A DNA stretch of 64,000 bases from an uncultured Lachnospiraceae bacterium (GTDB lineage Bacteria; Bacillota; Clostridia; Lachnospirales; Lachnospiraceae), in NCBI GenBank assembly GCA_910588965.1, contig CAJUSO010000006.1, positions 1-64,000 of the forward strand. The letters run 5' to 3'. Below, one piece after another: positions 27,990 through 37,380 of the stretch. Position 1 is the stretch's first letter. Every line of letters starts with the position of its first letter. Position numbers and translations under genes: made by a program. The notes beneath the pieces were generated by a model. That model was not told the origin of the DNA and made no database searches. It was given only the letters and a program-made list of their open reading frames with translations.

Positions 27990-28655
27990 ATGGAAGGACA
28001 GGATATGGTAGTGGGGGGCTTTGCGTTTACGGATAAAAAAGCAGCCTTGAAGGCCAGGCATGAAGCAGAGAGCATTCAATACCTGGAAAAACAGATCAAT
28101 ATGGAAAACCCGCGGATGGTATTGGAATTTTACAAGAAGCTTTTGGCGGAGGAAGTGTTTGAGACGCCGGTAGGCCTTGCATTCCTAAAGGGGCTCTATG
28201 ATTTCCTTGCAAAGATCCCGGAGTTCCAGGATGGCCTTGCCCCCATCCAGACGGAGAAGATGGCGACGGCTTTGCTGGGCGGGGCGCCTACGGGTGCAGG
28301 TGCCCCGCCGGGGGCCGAGGGGCAGGAAAGCTTCCAGAGGGCAGAAGAGATGGCAGCCTTATACGAAGATAAGCTCAATAAGGTGAAGCAGAAAATGCGC
28401 TCTGCAGAGCTGAAGCAGAAGCGCACGGAAGAAGGCATGCGCAAACAAAAGTCCAGCCTGCGTTTCAGCAGGCTTTTGAATGTATTTTTCTTGCTGGTGG
28501 TGATTGGGATGTTTGCGCTTGCTTTGACGGATAACCATCCCAATATCATCAATTATGAGAATAAAATCCAGGATAAATACTCCCAGTGGGAAATGGACTT
28601 ACAGGAGAGGGAAGAAAAAGTCAGGGAAAAGGAGCGTGGGCAGAAAGGGGAATAG
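27990..28655 (+). CDS. Conserved hypothetical membrane-anchored coiled-coil protein
   Basis: I do not recognise this 221-residue protein. Residues 1-90 are soluble and helical, 93-112 are a Gly/Ala/Pro-rich linker, 115-157 a highly charged coiled coil, 160-180 a single transmembrane helix, and 187-221 a second charged helix. There is no signal peptide, so most of the protein is probably cytoplasmic with a short outer tail, or the reverse. TAGGAGGAG stands before the ATG. It follows the ackA terminator and precedes a two-component system. Confidence 0.6.
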   Translation: MEGQDMVVGGFAFTDKKAALKARHEAESIQYLEKQINMENPRMVLEFYKKLLAEEVFETPVGLAFLKGLYDFLAKIPEFQDGLAPIQTEKMATALLGGAPTGAGAPPGAEGQESFQRAEEMAALYEDKLNKVKQKMRSAELKQKRTEEGMRKQKSSLRFSRLLNVFFLLVVIGMFALALTDNHPNIINYENKIQDKYSQWEMDLQEREEKVREKERGQKGE

Positions 28656-28772
28656 GCGCAAGATGGCAGGTTCTGGCCAAGGGTCCACACTTTTGTCATA
28701 ATTATATGTTAAAATACCCCAAAATATAAGGGACGCCCGATAGGCCAGGGCGGGGGAAAGGTGTGGGATATT

Positions 28773-29447
28773 ATGGAACGGCTGAAAATATTAGTAGTGG
28801 ATGACGAGAGCAGGATGCGCAAGCTTGTGCGCGATTTTCTGGTAAAACAGGATTTTGATGTAACAGAGGCTGAGGATGGAGAAGACGCCCTGAACAAATT
28901 CTATGCCCAAAAGGATATTGCGCTGGTAATCCTGGATGTCATGATGCCGAAAATCAACGGCTGGGACGTCTGCCGGGAAATCCGAGAGACCTCCAAGGTG
29001 CCGATTATCATGCTGACTGCCAAGGGGGAAGAAAGCGATGAGCTCCAGGGCTTCGGCATAGGGGCGGACGAGTATATTTCCAAGCCCTTCAGCCCTAAAA
29101 TCCTGGTGGCCAGGGTAGAGGCTATCCTGCGCAGGACCAGCAAGAATGAAGAGGAAGTCTTAGAAATCGGCGGGATACGGATTGACAGGCTGGGACATCA
29201 GGTGCTGGTGGAGGGCCGGGAAGTGGAATTAAGCTACAAGGAATTTGAACTGCTCACTTATTTCATTGAGAATAAGGGGATAGCCCTTTCCCGGGAGAAG
29301 ATCCTGAACCATGTATGGAATTACGACTATTTTGGCGATGCCAGGACGATTGATACCCACGTAAAGAAGCTGCGCAGCAAGCTGGGCGCCAAGGGAGAGT
29401 ATATCAAGACCATCTGGGGCATGGGTTACAAATTTGAAGTAGAGTAA
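28773..29447 (+). CDS. OmpR/PhoB-family response regulator
   Basis: DNA-binding response regulator of 224 residues. Receiver domain 1-115 with D10/D11, phospho-acceptor D55 (ILDVMMP) and K104; winged-helix output domain 130-224 (ELSYKEFELLTYF, DTHVKKLRSKL, TIWGMGYKFE). It pairs with the kinase 33 nt downstream. ATG 28773 is preferred over GTG 28761 because GGGGGAAAGG directly abuts the GTG. Target genes are unknown. Confidence 0.92.
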   Translation: MERLKILVVDDESRMRKLVRDFLVKQDFDVTEAEDGEDALNKFYAQKDIALVILDVMMPKINGWDVCREIRETSKVPIIMLTAKGEESDELQGFGIGADEYISKPFSPKILVARVEAILRRTSKNEEEVLEIGGIRIDRLGHQVLVEGREVELSYKEFELLTYFIENKGIALSREKILNHVWNYDYFGDARTIDTHVKKLRSKLGAKGEYIKTIWGMGYKFEVE

Positions 29448-29480
29448 AGGGCAATCTTGCACGATTTGAGGTAGAGAAGG

Positions 29481-30962
29481 ATGAGGTATTCCATTACAAG
29501 GAAAATTACAGCAATCATGGTTAGCATTGTGGCCGGCACAGTTTTACTGTGCTGGTTTATTAATACTACCCTTTTGGGGTCTTATTATATAGAGCATAAA
29601 CAGAAGATGCTCCTGGATACTTTCCAGATGGTGGATAAAGAAAGCGAATCAGGCCGGACGGACCGGAAGGATTTCAAGATTGCCTTGGAGCGGCAGTGTG
29701 CCAACAGCAATATTACCATGATGATTATCAGGCCGGACAGCACGATTGTGCAGTCCAATGTAGGGAATGATACGGTATTATTGCTGCAGTTCATGCAGCT
29801 GGTGTTCCACACGGGGGACCAGGAGGCGGAGATTGTAGAGAATACGGAGCGCTATACGGTGGAACGGACAAAGGATAACCGCCTGGAATCGGAATACCTG
29901 GTGCTGTGGGGGAACCTGCAGAACGGCAACCTGATTTTAATGCGGGCGGCGGTAGAGAGCATCCGGGAAAGCGTAGGGATTGCCAACCGTTTCCTGGGCT
30001 ATGTGGGTATCTGTGCAGTGGTTGTCTGTACGGTAATCATCTATATGGTCACCAGGCGGATCACAAACCCTATCCTGCAGCTTGCAGAGCTATCCAAGCG
30101 GATGACGAACCTGGATTTTGACGCCAAGTTCCATAGCCGTGGGAATAATGAGATTGATTTGCTGGGCGAGCATATGAACCAGATGTCGGAGACTTTGGAG
30201 CGGACGATTTCAGAGTTAAAGAGCGCCAATAATGAACTGAAATCTGACATTGCGAAAAAGACGGAAATTGATACGATGCGTAAGGAGTTTATTTCCAATG
30301 TGTCCCATGAACTGAAAACCCCGATTGCCTTAATCCAGGGCTATGCCGAGGGGCTGCAGGAATGCATCAATGACGACGAGGCCAGCCGTGAGTTTTATTG
30401 TGAGGTAATTATGGATGAAGCAGATAAAATGAACCAGCTGGTAAAAAACCTGCTGACTTTGAACCAGCTGGAATCCGGCGGGGAGCAGGTAGCCTTTGAA
30501 CGGTTTGACCTGATGGAAGTCGTCCGCGGCGTGGTACAGTCGACTGCCATCCTGCGGGAACAGGGCGGCATTATCCTGCGCCTGTATGGGGAGGGGCCTG
30601 CGTATGTCTGGGCGGATGAATTTAAGACGGAGCAGGTCTTAACGAATTATGTCAGCAACGCCATCCATTATGCCAGCGGGGAAAAGCGGATTGAACTGAC
30701 GGTGGAGCAGAGAGAGGATGTGGTGAGGGTGGAGGTGTTCAATACCGGCAGCCATATCCCAGAAGAGGACCTGGGGCATATTTGGGAGAAGTTCTATAAA
30801 GTGGATAAAGCAAGGACCAGGGAGTACGGCGGGAATGGCATTGGGCTGTCGATTGTAAAGGCGATTATGGACTCTTTCCACAGGGAATGCGGGGTAAGGA
30901 ATGAAGAAGACGGCGTGGCCTTTTGGTTCGAGTTGGACAGGAAGGCTGAAAATTTTGGATAG
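29481..30962 (+). CDS. Sensor histidine kinase with HAMP domain
   Basis: Membrane kinase of 493 residues. Transmembrane helix about 9-31, an extracellular sensing domain of about 140 residues, second helix 171-191, HAMP 192-244, then HisKA with H276 in SNVSHELKTP and the ATPase domain (NYVSNAIHYA, YGGNGIGLSIVK). It is cognate to the upstream OmpR-type regulator. The sensing domain is not a family I can name, so the signal is unknown. Confidence 0.92.
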   Translation: MRYSITRKITAIMVSIVAGTVLLCWFINTTLLGSYYIEHKQKMLLDTFQMVDKESESGRTDRKDFKIALERQCANSNITMMIIRPDSTIVQSNVGNDTVLLLQFMQLVFHTGDQEAEIVENTERYTVERTKDNRLESEYLVLWGNLQNGNLILMRAAVESIRESVGIANRFLGYVGICAVVVCTVIIYMVTRRITNPILQLAELSKRMTNLDFDAKFHSRGNNEIDLLGEHMNQMSETLERTISELKSANNELKSDIAKKTEIDTMRKEFISNVSHELKTPIALIQGYAEGLQECINDDEASREFYCEVIMDEADKMNQLVKNLLTLNQLESGGEQVAFERFDLMEVVRGVVQSTAILREQGGIILRLYGEGPAYVWADEFKTEQVLTNYVSNAIHYASGEKRIELTVEQREDVVRVEVFNTGSHIPEEDLGHIWEKFYKVDKARTREYGGNGIGLSIVKAIMDSFHRECGVRNEEDGVAFWFELDRKAENFG

Positions 30963-30971
30963 AAAATTTAG

Positions 30972-31000
30972 TTGCCCTGTGGAATAATTGATGGTAGAAT
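30972..31000 (+). promoter_or_regulatory. Probable promoter of the repeat lipoprotein gene
   Basis: TTGCCC (30972-30977), 17 bp, TAGAAT (30995-31000), the latter preceded by TGg as in an extended -10. Confidence 0.55.
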
Positions 31001-31059
31001 AGAAGTAACGATTCAAAAAAGGTGAAGAGGAATATGAGAATGGAAAGGAAGACAGGCAA

Positions 31060-31845
31060 ATGAAGAAGTTCATAAAAACAGGGATAGCGCTGACGGCGGC
31101 GGCAATGTTTCTGTCTGGGTGCGGGGAAGGGCTGATGGTAATGAACGAGAAGGAAGAGGCGATTGTCGTAAGCTATTCCGCCGGCGCCCTGGCGAAGCGG
31201 AACCGTTACCAGCCAGAAGGCCTGACTGCCGTATACCAAGGGGAAGAGGATGAGGCGGAGGAAGAAGAGCCGAAGGAAGCGGCAGAGAAGGAAGAGCCGG
31301 CAGAGATAGAAGCGCCAGAGGAAAAAGCCCAGGAGCCAGGCAGCGCCGAAGCGCCGGGAGGAGAAGCCCAGGAGCCGGGCAGCGCCGAAGCGCCGGGAGG
31401 AGAAGCCCAGGAACCTGGGGAAGCAGCGGCGTACGCTAGCCTGACAGACGCGCTGGGGTTAAAGGGCATCCAGGTTTCCTACCAGGATTATTTTATCAGC
31501 GATACTTACCAGCAAGGGGATTATTATATCTTGAATGCCAAGGAAGGGAATACCTTTGTGATATTAAATTTCAATATTGCAAACAGTGGGGCCGGGGAAA
31601 CCTTGTGCGACATACTGTCCCTCCAGCCTATTTTCACGCTGGATGTGGAAGGGGAGGCCGGCATCCGGAATGAGGTGACCATGCTGGACAATGACATGGC
31701 TACTTACAAGAAGCCCGTCGGGCCAGGGCAGACGGACACGGCTGTCCTGCTGTTCGAAGTACCAAAAGATGCAGCAGAGGCCATGTCTGGCATACGCCTT
31801 AGCCTGCTTGTGGATGGAGAGGCCAATGATATCGCGTTAGATTAA
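31060..31845 (+). CDS. Lipoprotein with acidic tandem-repeat linker
   Basis: Surface lipoprotein of 261 residues. Signal peptide with lipobox LSGC and lipidated C21. Residues about 62-128 are an extended Glu/Ala/Pro/Gly-rich linker containing 13-residue repeats (AQEPGSAEAPGGE). The C-terminal domain (130-261) is beta-rich and resembles the DUF4352-type immunoglobulin-like domains of firmicute lipoproteins (FVILNFNIANSG...), a loose match. The linker probably spans the cell wall. Function unknown. Confidence 0.7.
   Translation: MKKFIKTGIALTAAAMFLSGCGEGLMVMNEKEEAIVVSYSAGALAKRNRYQPEGLTAVYQGEEDEAEEEEPKEAAEKEEPAEIEAPEEKAQEPGSAEAPGGEAQEPGSAEAPGGEAQEPGEAAAYASLTDALGLKGIQVSYQDYFISDTYQQGDYYILNAKEGNTFVILNFNIANSGAGETLCDILSLQPIFTLDVEGEAGIRNEVTMLDNDMATYKKPVGPGQTDTAVLLFEVPKDAAEAMSGIRLSLLVDGEANDIALD
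31327..31420 (+). repeat. 39-bp tandem repeat, about 2.4 copies
   Basis: Units start at 31327, 31366 and 31405 (partial) and are nearly identical over 39 bp. The period is a multiple of three, so copy number changes would alter the linker of the lipoprotein without frameshift. Confidence 0.9.
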
Positions 31846-31883
31846 GATAATTTCAAAATGTTGTATATTTTTCAGAAACCCTA

Positions 31884-31892
31884 TGGTATAAT
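31884..31892 (+). promoter_or_regulatory. Extended -10 element upstream of cheV
   Basis: TGgTATAAT at 31884-31892 with TTGTAT 20 bp upstream (31861-31866), a long spacer. The extended -10 could carry the promoter on its own. Confidence 0.5.
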
Positions 31893-31993
31893 GATTACAA
31901 TTATAGTGGCTATGGAGGTATGGATAGTTACTGGTTATGGATTATTGGCAGGGTTTTGAGAGGGAAATATGCCGGAGAGGAGAGGACACAATT

Positions 31994-32923
31994 ATGGATA
32001 CACAAATTCTATTAGAGAATGGCACAAATGAGCTGGAGGTATTGGAATTTACATTGGGCGGGAACCATTATGGCATCAATGTGGCAAAAATCCGGGAGAT
32101 TTTAACATATCAGCCGGTTACCCCCATCCCGAATTCCCATCCCAGTGTGGAAGGTATTTTCATGCCAAGGGATACGATGATTACCGTTATCAATCTGCGT
32201 AACTGCCTGGGCTTCCCAGACCATGAGAAAGATGGGCTGTTTATCATCACCAATTTTAACAAGCTGAACATTGCATTCCATGTGGACGAGGTCTGCGGCA
32301 TCCACAGGTTTTCCTGGACAGAGATTATTAAGCCGGATTCTACTATTAATATAGAAGAAAATGGGGTGTCCACGGGCGTCGTGAAGCTGGAGGAACGCCT
32401 TATTGTCATTTTGGATTTTGAGAAGATTGTGACAGATATCAGCCCGGAGACAGGGTTGCAGATGTCTGATTTGGATGATTTGGAGGAGCGCATAAGGAGC
32501 GATTCCCCAATTATGATTGCAGAGGATTCCCCCTTGCTGTCAAAGCTGATTACCGACTGCCTCAAGAAGGCGGGCTACACCAAGCTGAATGTGAACAGCA
32601 ACGGCCAAGAAGCCTGGGATAAGCTATGTGAGTACCAGAAAGAGGGAAGCCTGGATGAAAAGGTACATATGGTGATTACGGATATTGAGATGCCTTTGAT
32701 GGATGGGCATAGGCTCACCAAGCTGATTAAGGATGACGAAGAACTGAACCATATCCCTGTGGTTATCTTCTCTTCCCTTGTCAATGATGAGATGAGGCGC
32801 AAAGGCGAGATGCTAGGGGCGGACGCCCAGCTGACCAAGCCAGAGATTGGCAAGCTGGTGGGCGCCATCGACAAGCTTTTAGACCAGCATAAAGAGGCAG
32901 TTGCACGGAAAGCCGGCGCATAG
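31994..32923 (+). CDS. cheV: Chemotaxis coupling protein CheV (CheW-REC fusion)
   Basis: A 309-residue fusion of a CheW-like adaptor (about 12-155) and a receiver domain (about 172-300) with E177/D178, phospho-acceptor D230 (ITDIEMPLMDG) and K282. CheV couples chemoreceptors to CheA and aids adaptation. ATG 31994 follows GAGAGGA; an upstream frame from 31937 lacks support. No cheA, cheY or flagellar gene is in the window; the only possible receptor partner here is the soluble protein at 53987. A strong terminator follows. Confidence 0.93.
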   Translation: MDTQILLENGTNELEVLEFTLGGNHYGINVAKIREILTYQPVTPIPNSHPSVEGIFMPRDTMITVINLRNCLGFPDHEKDGLFIITNFNKLNIAFHVDEVCGIHRFSWTEIIKPDSTINIEENGVSTGVVKLEERLIVILDFEKIVTDISPETGLQMSDLDDLEERIRSDSPIMIAEDSPLLSKLITDCLKKAGYTKLNVNSNGQEAWDKLCEYQKEGSLDEKVHMVITDIEMPLMDGHRLTKLIKDDEELNHIPVVIFSSLVNDEMRRKGEMLGADAQLTKPEIGKLVGAIDKLLDQHKEAVARKAGA

Positions 32924-32996
32924 ATGGCGTGAGCCGGCGGCTGGTGCAGGCATGGCTGCCTGGCTGGCTGCCAGTAGGGATTGATTGCCGGGAAAG

Positions 32997-33044
32997 AGGC
33001 GCGTTTGGAAAATTTTGCAAAGTAATTTTCTGATGCGCCTTTTT
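32997..33044 (+). terminator. Rho-independent terminator of cheV
   Basis: AGGCGC (32997-33002) pairs with GCGCCT (33035-33040), with an inner GGAAAAT/ATTTTC stem, followed by TTTTT. Confidence 0.85.
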
Positions 33045-33121
33045 GCGCACCACACAGCCTGACGCAGGCAGAAGATCCGGCGGGGCAGGTTGGTTATCGT
33101 CGATACATAAGGAGGAAAGGA

Positions 33122-33835
33122 ATGGACAGAGTATCATTGGAAAAGGAATTGAAAGGGAACGCTTACCCAGGCAGGGGCATAGTGATAGGCAAGTCCCAGG
33201 ATGGGAAATATGCGGTTACTGCTTATTTTATTATGGGCAGGAGTGAGAATAGCCGCAACCGTATCTTTGTAAAGGAGGGGGAAGGCATCCGGACACAGGC
33301 GTTTGACCCTGCCAAGATGAGCGACCCCAGCCTTGTGATTTATGCCCCAGTCCGGGTGCTGGGCAATAAGACCATTGTAACCAATGGGGATCAGACCGAT
33401 ACGGTCTATGAGCTTATGGACAAGCAGCAGACGTTTGAACAGGCTTTGCGCACCCGGGAGTTTGAGCCGGACGCGCCCAATTATACGCCCCGTATTTCAG
33501 GCATTATGCATGTAGGGGATGGCAGCTACAATTATGCCATGTCCATCTTAAAGAGCAGCAACGGCAACCCTGCAGCCTGCAGCCGCTATACCTTTGCCTA
33601 TGAGAACCCTTTAGACGGGGAAGGGCGTTTTATCCATACTTATATGGGGGATGGGGAGCCGCTGCCCAGCTTCGAGGGGGAACCGAAGCTTGTGGCAATC
33701 GAAGGGACGATTGACGAATTTGCTGCCCAGCTTTGGGAGAGCCTCAATGAGGATAATAAGGTATCCCTGTTTGTACGCTATATTGAGATTGCAACCGGAA
33801 GCTATGAGACGCGGATTATAAATAAACACCAGTAG
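33122..33835 (+). CDS. IMP cyclohydrolase (PurO-like family)
   Basis: A 237-residue IMP cyclohydrolase of the family first known from archaeal PurO, closing the ring of FAICAR to IMP, the last step of de novo purine synthesis. The [20 protein letters not shown] and [12 protein letters not shown] stretches are typical, with a later [24 protein letters not shown] precedes the ATG. It ends 13 nt before the AICAR formyltransferase gene, giving a two-gene replacement of bifunctional PurH. Confidence 0.88.
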   Translation: MDRVSLEKELKGNAYPGRGIVIGKSQDGKYAVTAYFIMGRSENSRNRIFVKEGEGIRTQAFDPAKMSDPSLVIYAPVRVLGNKTIVTNGDQTDTVYELMDKQQTFEQALRTREFEPDAPNYTPRISGIMHVGDGSYNYAMSILKSSNGNPAACSRYTFAYENPLDGEGRFIHTYMGDGEPLPSFEGEPKLVAIEGTIDEFAAQLWESLNEDNKVSLFVRYIEIATGSYETRIINKHQ

Positions 33836-33848
33836 AATGGAGGAACAG

Positions 33849-35027
33849 ATGCAGGAATTAGAGTTAAAATATGGATGTAACCCCAACCAGAAGCCATCAA
33901 GGATCTATGTGGAGCAAGGCGGGCTGCCCATAAAAGTGCTGAACGGCAAGCCAGGTTATATCAATTTCCTGGATGCATTCAATGGATGGCAGCTTGTGAA
34001 GGAACTGAAGGCAGCTACAGGGCTTCCGGCAGCCACGTCTTTTAAGCATGTTTCCCCGGCAGGGGCGGCCGTAGGGCTTCCCATGTCCGAGGTGGAGAAG
34101 AAAATTTATTGGGTAGATGATATGGACATGGAGTTTACCCCCCTTGCCAATGCCTATGCCAGGGCCAGGGGCGCGGACCGTATGTCCTCTTTTGGGGATT
34201 TTATCTCCCTGTCGGACGTCTGTGATGTGGCTACGGCCAAGATTATCAAGAGGGAAGTGTCGGACGGCGTGATTGCCCCAGGATATGAGCCGGAGGCATT
34301 AGAAATCTTGAAGGCCAAGAAAAATGGCAATTACAATGTAGTGGAAATCGATCCCTCCTATGTGCCGGCCCCGATTGAGCGCAAGGAAGTGTTTGGCATT
34401 ACATTTGAGCAGGGCAGGAATGAACTGAAAATTGACAGCGATTTCTTTGCAAATGTGGTAACGGAGAAGAAGGAGATTCCAGAGCAGGCCAAGATTGACC
34501 TGGCGATTGCGATGATTACCTTAAAATATACCCAGTCCAATTCTGTCTGCTATGCCAAGGGCGGCCAGGCCATCGGCATCGGAGCGGGGCAGCAGTCCAG
34601 GATCCACTGTACCCGCCTGGCAGGGCAGAAGGCAGATAACTGGTATCTGCGCCAGGCGCCGAAGGTACTGGGGCTGCAGTTCGTAGAAGGGATTGGGCGG
34701 GCAGACCGTGACAATGCCATTGATCTGTATATTGGGGAGGATTATATGGATGTGATGGCGGATGGGGCCTGGGAGAAAACCTTCCAGGTAAAGCCGGAGG
34801 TATTTACCCAGGAGGAGAAGCGGGAATGGCTAGGGCAGCTGTCAGGCGTAGCCCTGGGTTCAGATGCGTTCTTCCCCTTTGGGGACAATATTGAAAGGGC
34901 CCATCGGAGCGGTGTCGCTTATGTGGCAGAGCCGGGCGGCTCTATCCGGGACGACCATGTGATTGCCACTTGCAATAAGTACGGGATGGCCATGTGCTTT
35001 ACAGGGATACGGCTGTTCCATCATTAA
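33849..35027 (+). CDS. Stand-alone AICAR formyltransferase (PurH-like)
   Basis: Transfers the formyl group of 10-formyl-THF to AICAR, 392 residues. It contains the AICARFT catalytic [11 protein letters not shown] and the late [15 protein letters not shown] and [11 protein letters not shown] motifs. The N-terminal IMP cyclohydrolase domain of canonical PurH is missing and its job is taken by the preceding gene. ATG 33849 is 5 nt behind GGAGGA; ATG 33837 is a weaker alternative. Confidence 0.93.
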   Translation: MQELELKYGCNPNQKPSRIYVEQGGLPIKVLNGKPGYINFLDAFNGWQLVKELKAATGLPAATSFKHVSPAGAAVGLPMSEVEKKIYWVDDMDMEFTPLANAYARARGADRMSSFGDFISLSDVCDVATAKIIKREVSDGVIAPGYEPEALEILKAKKNGNYNVVEIDPSYVPAPIERKEVFGITFEQGRNELKIDSDFFANVVTEKKEIPEQAKIDLAIAMITLKYTQSNSVCYAKGGQAIGIGAGQQSRIHCTRLAGQKADNWYLRQAPKVLGLQFVEGIGRADRDNAIDLYIGEDYMDVMADGAWEKTFQVKPEVFTQEEKREWLGQLSGVALGSDAFFPFGDNIERAHRSGVAYVAEPGGSIRDDHVIATCNKYGMAMCFTGIRLFHH

Positions 35028-35032
35028 AGGGA

Positions 35033-35074
35033 AAAGGCTCCCGGCGCAGCAGATGCGGCCAGGAGCCTTTGTTT
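35033..35074. terminator. Terminator between the purine genes and pncB
   Basis: AAAGGCTCC (35033-35041) pairs with GGAGCCTTT (35062-35070), tail GTTT on plus; the mirrored A-run also gives a T-rich end on the minus strand, so it may serve both converging genes. Confidence 0.75.
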
Positions 35075-35090
35075 CTGCCTATCCCGTCGC

Positions 35091-36545
35091 TTAATGGATA
35101 TCCGAATATTCATTCAGGATTTTCCGTTTCATATCGAAAAGCTTGTCTGATAAATCCACATAGACTTCATGGGGATTGGCAAAACGCTTCGTCTCATTCC
35201 AGAGGGTTTCTTTTTCCTGGGCGCAGTATGTTTGGATGTCCATGGCCTTGGGGGACTGGTAGACGCATTCCCCCTTTTGGAAGATGGGCGTAAGCAATTT
35301 GCGCATCGTATAAGTGCCGCCTTTCAGGCAGGTTTTTTTCCATGTCTCTAAAGGGTCGAAGAGCAGCAAATCCTTATCTGTGTCAAAAGATTCCCCTTCC
35401 AGGCAGATGTAGTCTGCCCGGATTTTCCCAGAATCCTTTTCATAAATCCGGTACACCGTCTTGTTGCCAGGGTTCGTTACTTTCTCCGTATTTTCAGAAA
35501 GCTTGATTTTGGGCAGGAAGGAGCCGTCCTTCCCTTTTATGGCCGCCAGCTTGTATACCCCTCCGAAAGCGGGGCAGTCTTTGGAGGTAATCAGGTTCGT
35601 GCCGACGCCCCAGGAGGTTATCTTCGCCCCTTGGCTCTTTAGGTTCTCAATCAGGTATTCATCCAGGTCATTGGAAGCGGAAATCACAGCGTCTGCAAAC
35701 CCGGCCTCATCCAGCATCCGCCGCGCCACTTTGGACAGGTAGGCCAGGTCGCCGCTGTCCATGCGGATACCATAAGAGCCCAAGGGGATGCCTGCTTCCC
35801 GCATTTCCCGGAAGACCCGGATGGCATTGGGGACGCCGGAGGTCAGCGTGTCGTACGTGTCGACCAGCAGGATGCAGGCAGAAGGGTAAAGCCTTGCATA
35901 GGCCTTGAAGGCAGTGTATTCATCCGGGAAGCCCATAATCCAGCTATGGGCATGGGTGCCCTTTATGGGAACGCCAAACATTTTCCCGCATAGCACGTTG
36001 GAAGTACCGCAGCATCCCCCAATGACCGCTGCCCGCGCACCGTAAACCCCAGCATCCGGCCCCTGCGCCCGCCGCAGGCCAAATTCCATGACGCCGTCCC
36101 CCTGGGCTGCATAGCAGACCCTGGCAGCCTTGGTGGCAATCAGGCTCTGGTGGTTCAGGATATTTAAAATGGCGGTCTCGACCAGCTGTGCCTCCATGAT
36201 GGGGGCGATGACCTTGACCAACGGCTCCCGTGGGAAAATAACGGTGCCTTCCGGGATTGCGTAGATATCGCCAGAGAAATGGAAGCCTTCCAGGTATTCC
36301 AGGAAATCCCCATCAAAAATCCCCAGGCTCCTAAGGTAGGAAATATCTTCTTCTGTAAAATGCAGCCCTTTGATATAGCCGATAATCTGTTCTAGGCCGG
36401 CACAGATGGCATAGCCCCCATTGCTGGGGTTATTCCGGAAAAACGCGTCAAAGACGACAGTCTCATGGCTGCCCGTCTTGAAATAGCCCTGCATCATGGT
36501 CAGTTCGTAAAGGTCTGTCAGTAAGGTTAAATTTGAGGTGTCCAT
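35091..36545 (-). CDS. pncB: Nicotinate phosphoribosyltransferase
   Basis: First enzyme of NAD salvage from nicotinate, 484 residues, typical of the long firmicute form. LLTDLYELTMMQGYF at the N-terminus, the GTHAHSWIMGF segment that holds the phosphorylated histidine, and SYGIRMDSGDLAYLSK are conserved. It converges with the purine genes and stands 172 bp downstream of the CoA-transferase operon, from which it is separated by a terminator. With nadE (58112) it supplies two NAD salvage steps in the window. Confidence 0.95.
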   Translation of the reverse strand: MDTSNLTLLTDLYELTMMQGYFKTGSHETVVFDAFFRNNPSNGGYAICAGLEQIIGYIKGLHFTEEDISYLRSLGIFDGDFLEYLEGFHFSGDIYAIPEGTVIFPREPLVKVIAPIMEAQLVETAILNILNHQSLIATKAARVCYAAQGDGVMEFGLRRAQGPDAGVYGARAAVIGGCCGTSNVLCGKMFGVPIKGTHAHSWIMGFPDEYTAFKAYARLYPSACILLVDTYDTLTSGVPNAIRVFREMREAGIPLGSYGIRMDSGDLAYLSKVARRMLDEAGFADAVISASNDLDEYLIENLKSQGAKITSWGVGTNLITSKDCPAFGGVYKLAAIKGKDGSFLPKIKLSENTEKVTNPGNKTVYRIYEKDSGKIRADYICLEGESFDTDKDLLLFDPLETWKKTCLKGGTYTMRKLLTPIFQKGECVYQSPKAMDIQTYCAQEKETLWNETKRFANPHEVYVDLSDKLFDMKRKILNEYSDIH

Positions 36546-36640
36546 AGTGTGCTCCTTTTATGCAATGGTTTTGGCGCTCCTGCCTTGCTCTTTTATCTAT
36601 TATAGGAGATTCCCGGCTGTAATTGCAAGTATATTTTTAC

Positions 36641-36693
36641 AGAAAAGAATCCCAGGGCATGCCGGATTTTTTCTATGCCAGGCATGCCCTGGG
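36641..36693 (-). terminator. Terminator of the phloroglucinol-type gene cluster
   Basis: A perfect 13-bp stem CCCAGGGCATGCC (36651-36663) / GGCATGCCCTGGG (36681-36693), 17-nt loop; read on the minus strand it is followed by ATTCTTTTCT. It lies just behind the last CoA-transferase gene. Confidence 0.85.
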
Positions 36694-36717
36694 CGGTGAT
36701 TCGCATCTATCTAAAAT

Positions 36718-37380
36718 CTATTCCCCGCACATGGGCTTTAAATCTTTGCTGATAATCAGCTGGGCTTCTGTAGCTTCCTGGATCTGCCCTAAGGTAAACG
36801 CGGGATTGTATTCTGCCAGCACCAGCCCTTCCCCTGTCACTTCAATGACGGCCATTTCTGTAATGATTTTATCCACGCATCTGACTGCCGTATAAGGCAG
36901 GCGGCATTTTTTTAAAATCTTGGGGGCGCCTTTTGCCGTATGCTCCATGGCGATAATCACGTTCTTCGCCCCTACGAGAAGATCCATGGCGCCGCCCATG
37001 CCCGGCATTTTTTTCCCAGGGATAATCCAGTTGGAGAGTGAGCCTTCCTCATCCACCTCAAGCCCCCCTAAGATAGTGGCGTCCACATGCCCGCCGCGGA
37101 TCATGGCGAAGGAGGTAGCGGAGTCTATAAACGCCCCTCCGGCATCCACTGCCGAAGGGGAACCCCCGGCGTCTACGATATGGAGGGGGCTGTGTGTCCA
37201 ATCATCCACCGCGGCCGTGCCTACAATGCCATTTTCAGACTGGAGCACCACATGCACGTCTTCTGGCAGGTACTGGGGGACCAAGGTAGGCAGCCCAATC
37301 CCTAAGTTCACCACATCCCCGTCATGGAGTTCCTTTGCCACGCGTTTTGCAATAAAGCCTTTGATTTCAGACCGTTCCAC
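36718..37380 (-). CDS. Acetoacetate-type CoA transferase, subunit B
   Basis: Beta subunit of a family I 3-oxoacid CoA transferase, 220 residues. The catalytic glutamate is E49 in QSENGIVG, and GGAMDLLVGAKNVI is conserved. GTG start with AGGAGG upstream; it overlaps subunit A by 14 nt. Together they swap CoA between acetoacetate and short acyl-CoA such as acetyl- or butyryl-CoA. At the end of this cluster the natural job is activating acetoacetate, or freeing it from acetoacetyl-CoA. The exact acyl partner cannot be read. Confidence 0.9.
   Translation of the reverse strand: MERSEIKGFIAKRVAKELHDGDVVNLGIGLPTLVPQYLPEDVHVVLQSENGIVGTAAVDDWTHSPLHIVDAGGSPSAVDAGGAFIDSATSFAMIRGGHVDATILGGLEVDEEGSLSNWIIPGKKMPGMGGAMDLLVGAKNVIIAMEHTAKGAPKILKKCRLPYTAVRCVDKIITEMAVIEVTGEGLVLAEYNPAFTLGQIQEATEAQLIISKDLKPMCGE

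Noticed and set aside
31327..31420. CRISPR array
   Set aside because: The 39-bp units are contiguous, without spacers, and encode protein repeats.
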